From a virus: a DNA stretch of 21,807 nt. Location of the stretch: positions 1 through 21,807 of IMG/VR virus record IMGVR_UViG_3300032032_000031. One strand, written 5' to 3'. Within the stretch, counting starts at the first letter, position 1. Each line of letters begins with the position of its first letter. Both the position numbers and the translations under genes were made by a program. The notes beneath the pieces are model-generated. The model had not been told where the DNA came from, made no database searches, and saw only the letters and a program-made list of their open reading frames with translations. Positions 21,684 to 21,807 of this stretch are shown here, piece by piece.

Positions 21684-21807
21684 ATGGCACTAAGAATCCT
21701 ACCATTCAGACAATACGACGAGAACGACGTCATTAACTTGTACTCGCTTGACGAGACTATTCCAGTGGATCCTTCCGAGGATGGAGTAAACGCCGCAGGC
21801 GTAGTTG
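21684..21807 (+). CDS. start of the probable major capsid protein, cut by the window edge
   Basis: ATG 21684 opens a frame to the window end, 41 residues beginning MALRILPFRQYDENDVINLY. Its place just after the protease-scaffold gene is that of the major capsid gene in most tailed phages, and the strong bias to C-ending codons (ATC, TTC, TAC, GAC, AAC), clearer than in any other gene after 2500, is expected for the most abundant virion protein. No Shine-Dalgarno site precedes it; the leader is A-rich (AACACTAAATACA). With only 41 residues the identity rests on position and codon use. Confidence 0.65.
   Translation, partial: MALRILPFRQYDENDVINLYSLDETIPVDPSEDGVNAAGVV

Noticed and set aside
1-21807. 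Integrated prophage with bacterial flanks or attachment sites
   Set aside because: No integrase, att repeats or bacterial genes are visible; both window edges cut through genes.

Overview
The window is a piece of a tailed double-stranded DNA phage genome (Caudoviricetes, head-assembly region). The basis is the ordered block of large terminase (8574-10448), portal (18040-20028), prohead protease fused to a scaffold-like coiled coil (20038-21654) and the start of a probable major capsid gene (21684 to the window edge). Upstream lie typical large-phage accessory genes: PhoH-type ATPase, J-domain protein, sigma factor and thermonuclease. Nothing bacterial (rRNA, tRNA, housekeeping genes) is visible. 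The host cannot be named: start sites mix strong Shine-Dalgarno sites (5219, 14999) with many that have none.

Layout. (1) 1-2180: a higher-GC section with C-ending codons. It holds the 3' end of an unknown gene, a clear intrinsic terminator, a structured non-coding stretch with three perfect 55-bp tandem repeats, two unknown genes (873-1271 and 1277-1897) and a hairpin-rich gap. (2) 2183-2553: one or two small minus-strand frames, the only credible minus-strand coding, divergent from what follows. (3) 2578-7324: a tightly packed AT-rich set on the plus strand: an EF-hand lipoprotein-like membrane protein, J-domain protein, PhoH, a phosphatase-like protein lacking the catalytic Cys, two small unknowns, a zinc-ribbon protein, a sigma factor with a Cys insert, and an HTH/coiled-coil protein that may be the small terminase. 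(4) 7324-10448: thermonuclease, a zinc-finger plus ERCC4-type nuclease and the large terminase, all overlapping. (5) 10454-17587: a six-gene glycan-type cassette between terminase and portal: DMFase-like protein, unknown, SGNH-FkbM fusion, sulfotransferase, glycosyltransferase, and class II glutaminase fused to an N-acetyl-sugar amidotransferase. (6) 17656-21807: a small unknown, portal, protease-scaffold and the start of the probable capsid gene.

How the parts may work together. The sigma factor is a candidate activator of the late block, though no promoter can be tied to it. Two nucleases next to terminase suggest DNA processing at or before packaging. The cassette genes are joined by ATGA overlaps or very short gaps and share the strand of the head genes, so they are probably expressed with them. 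Their combined chemistry (sugar transfer, amidation, sulfation, methylation, ester chemistry) is what would be expected for building a decorated glycan on the virion or on the infected cell surface. That role is inference. The most unusual items are this cassette and its position, the glutaminase-amidotransferase fusion, the 55-bp repeats, and the phosphatase-like protein without its nucleophile.
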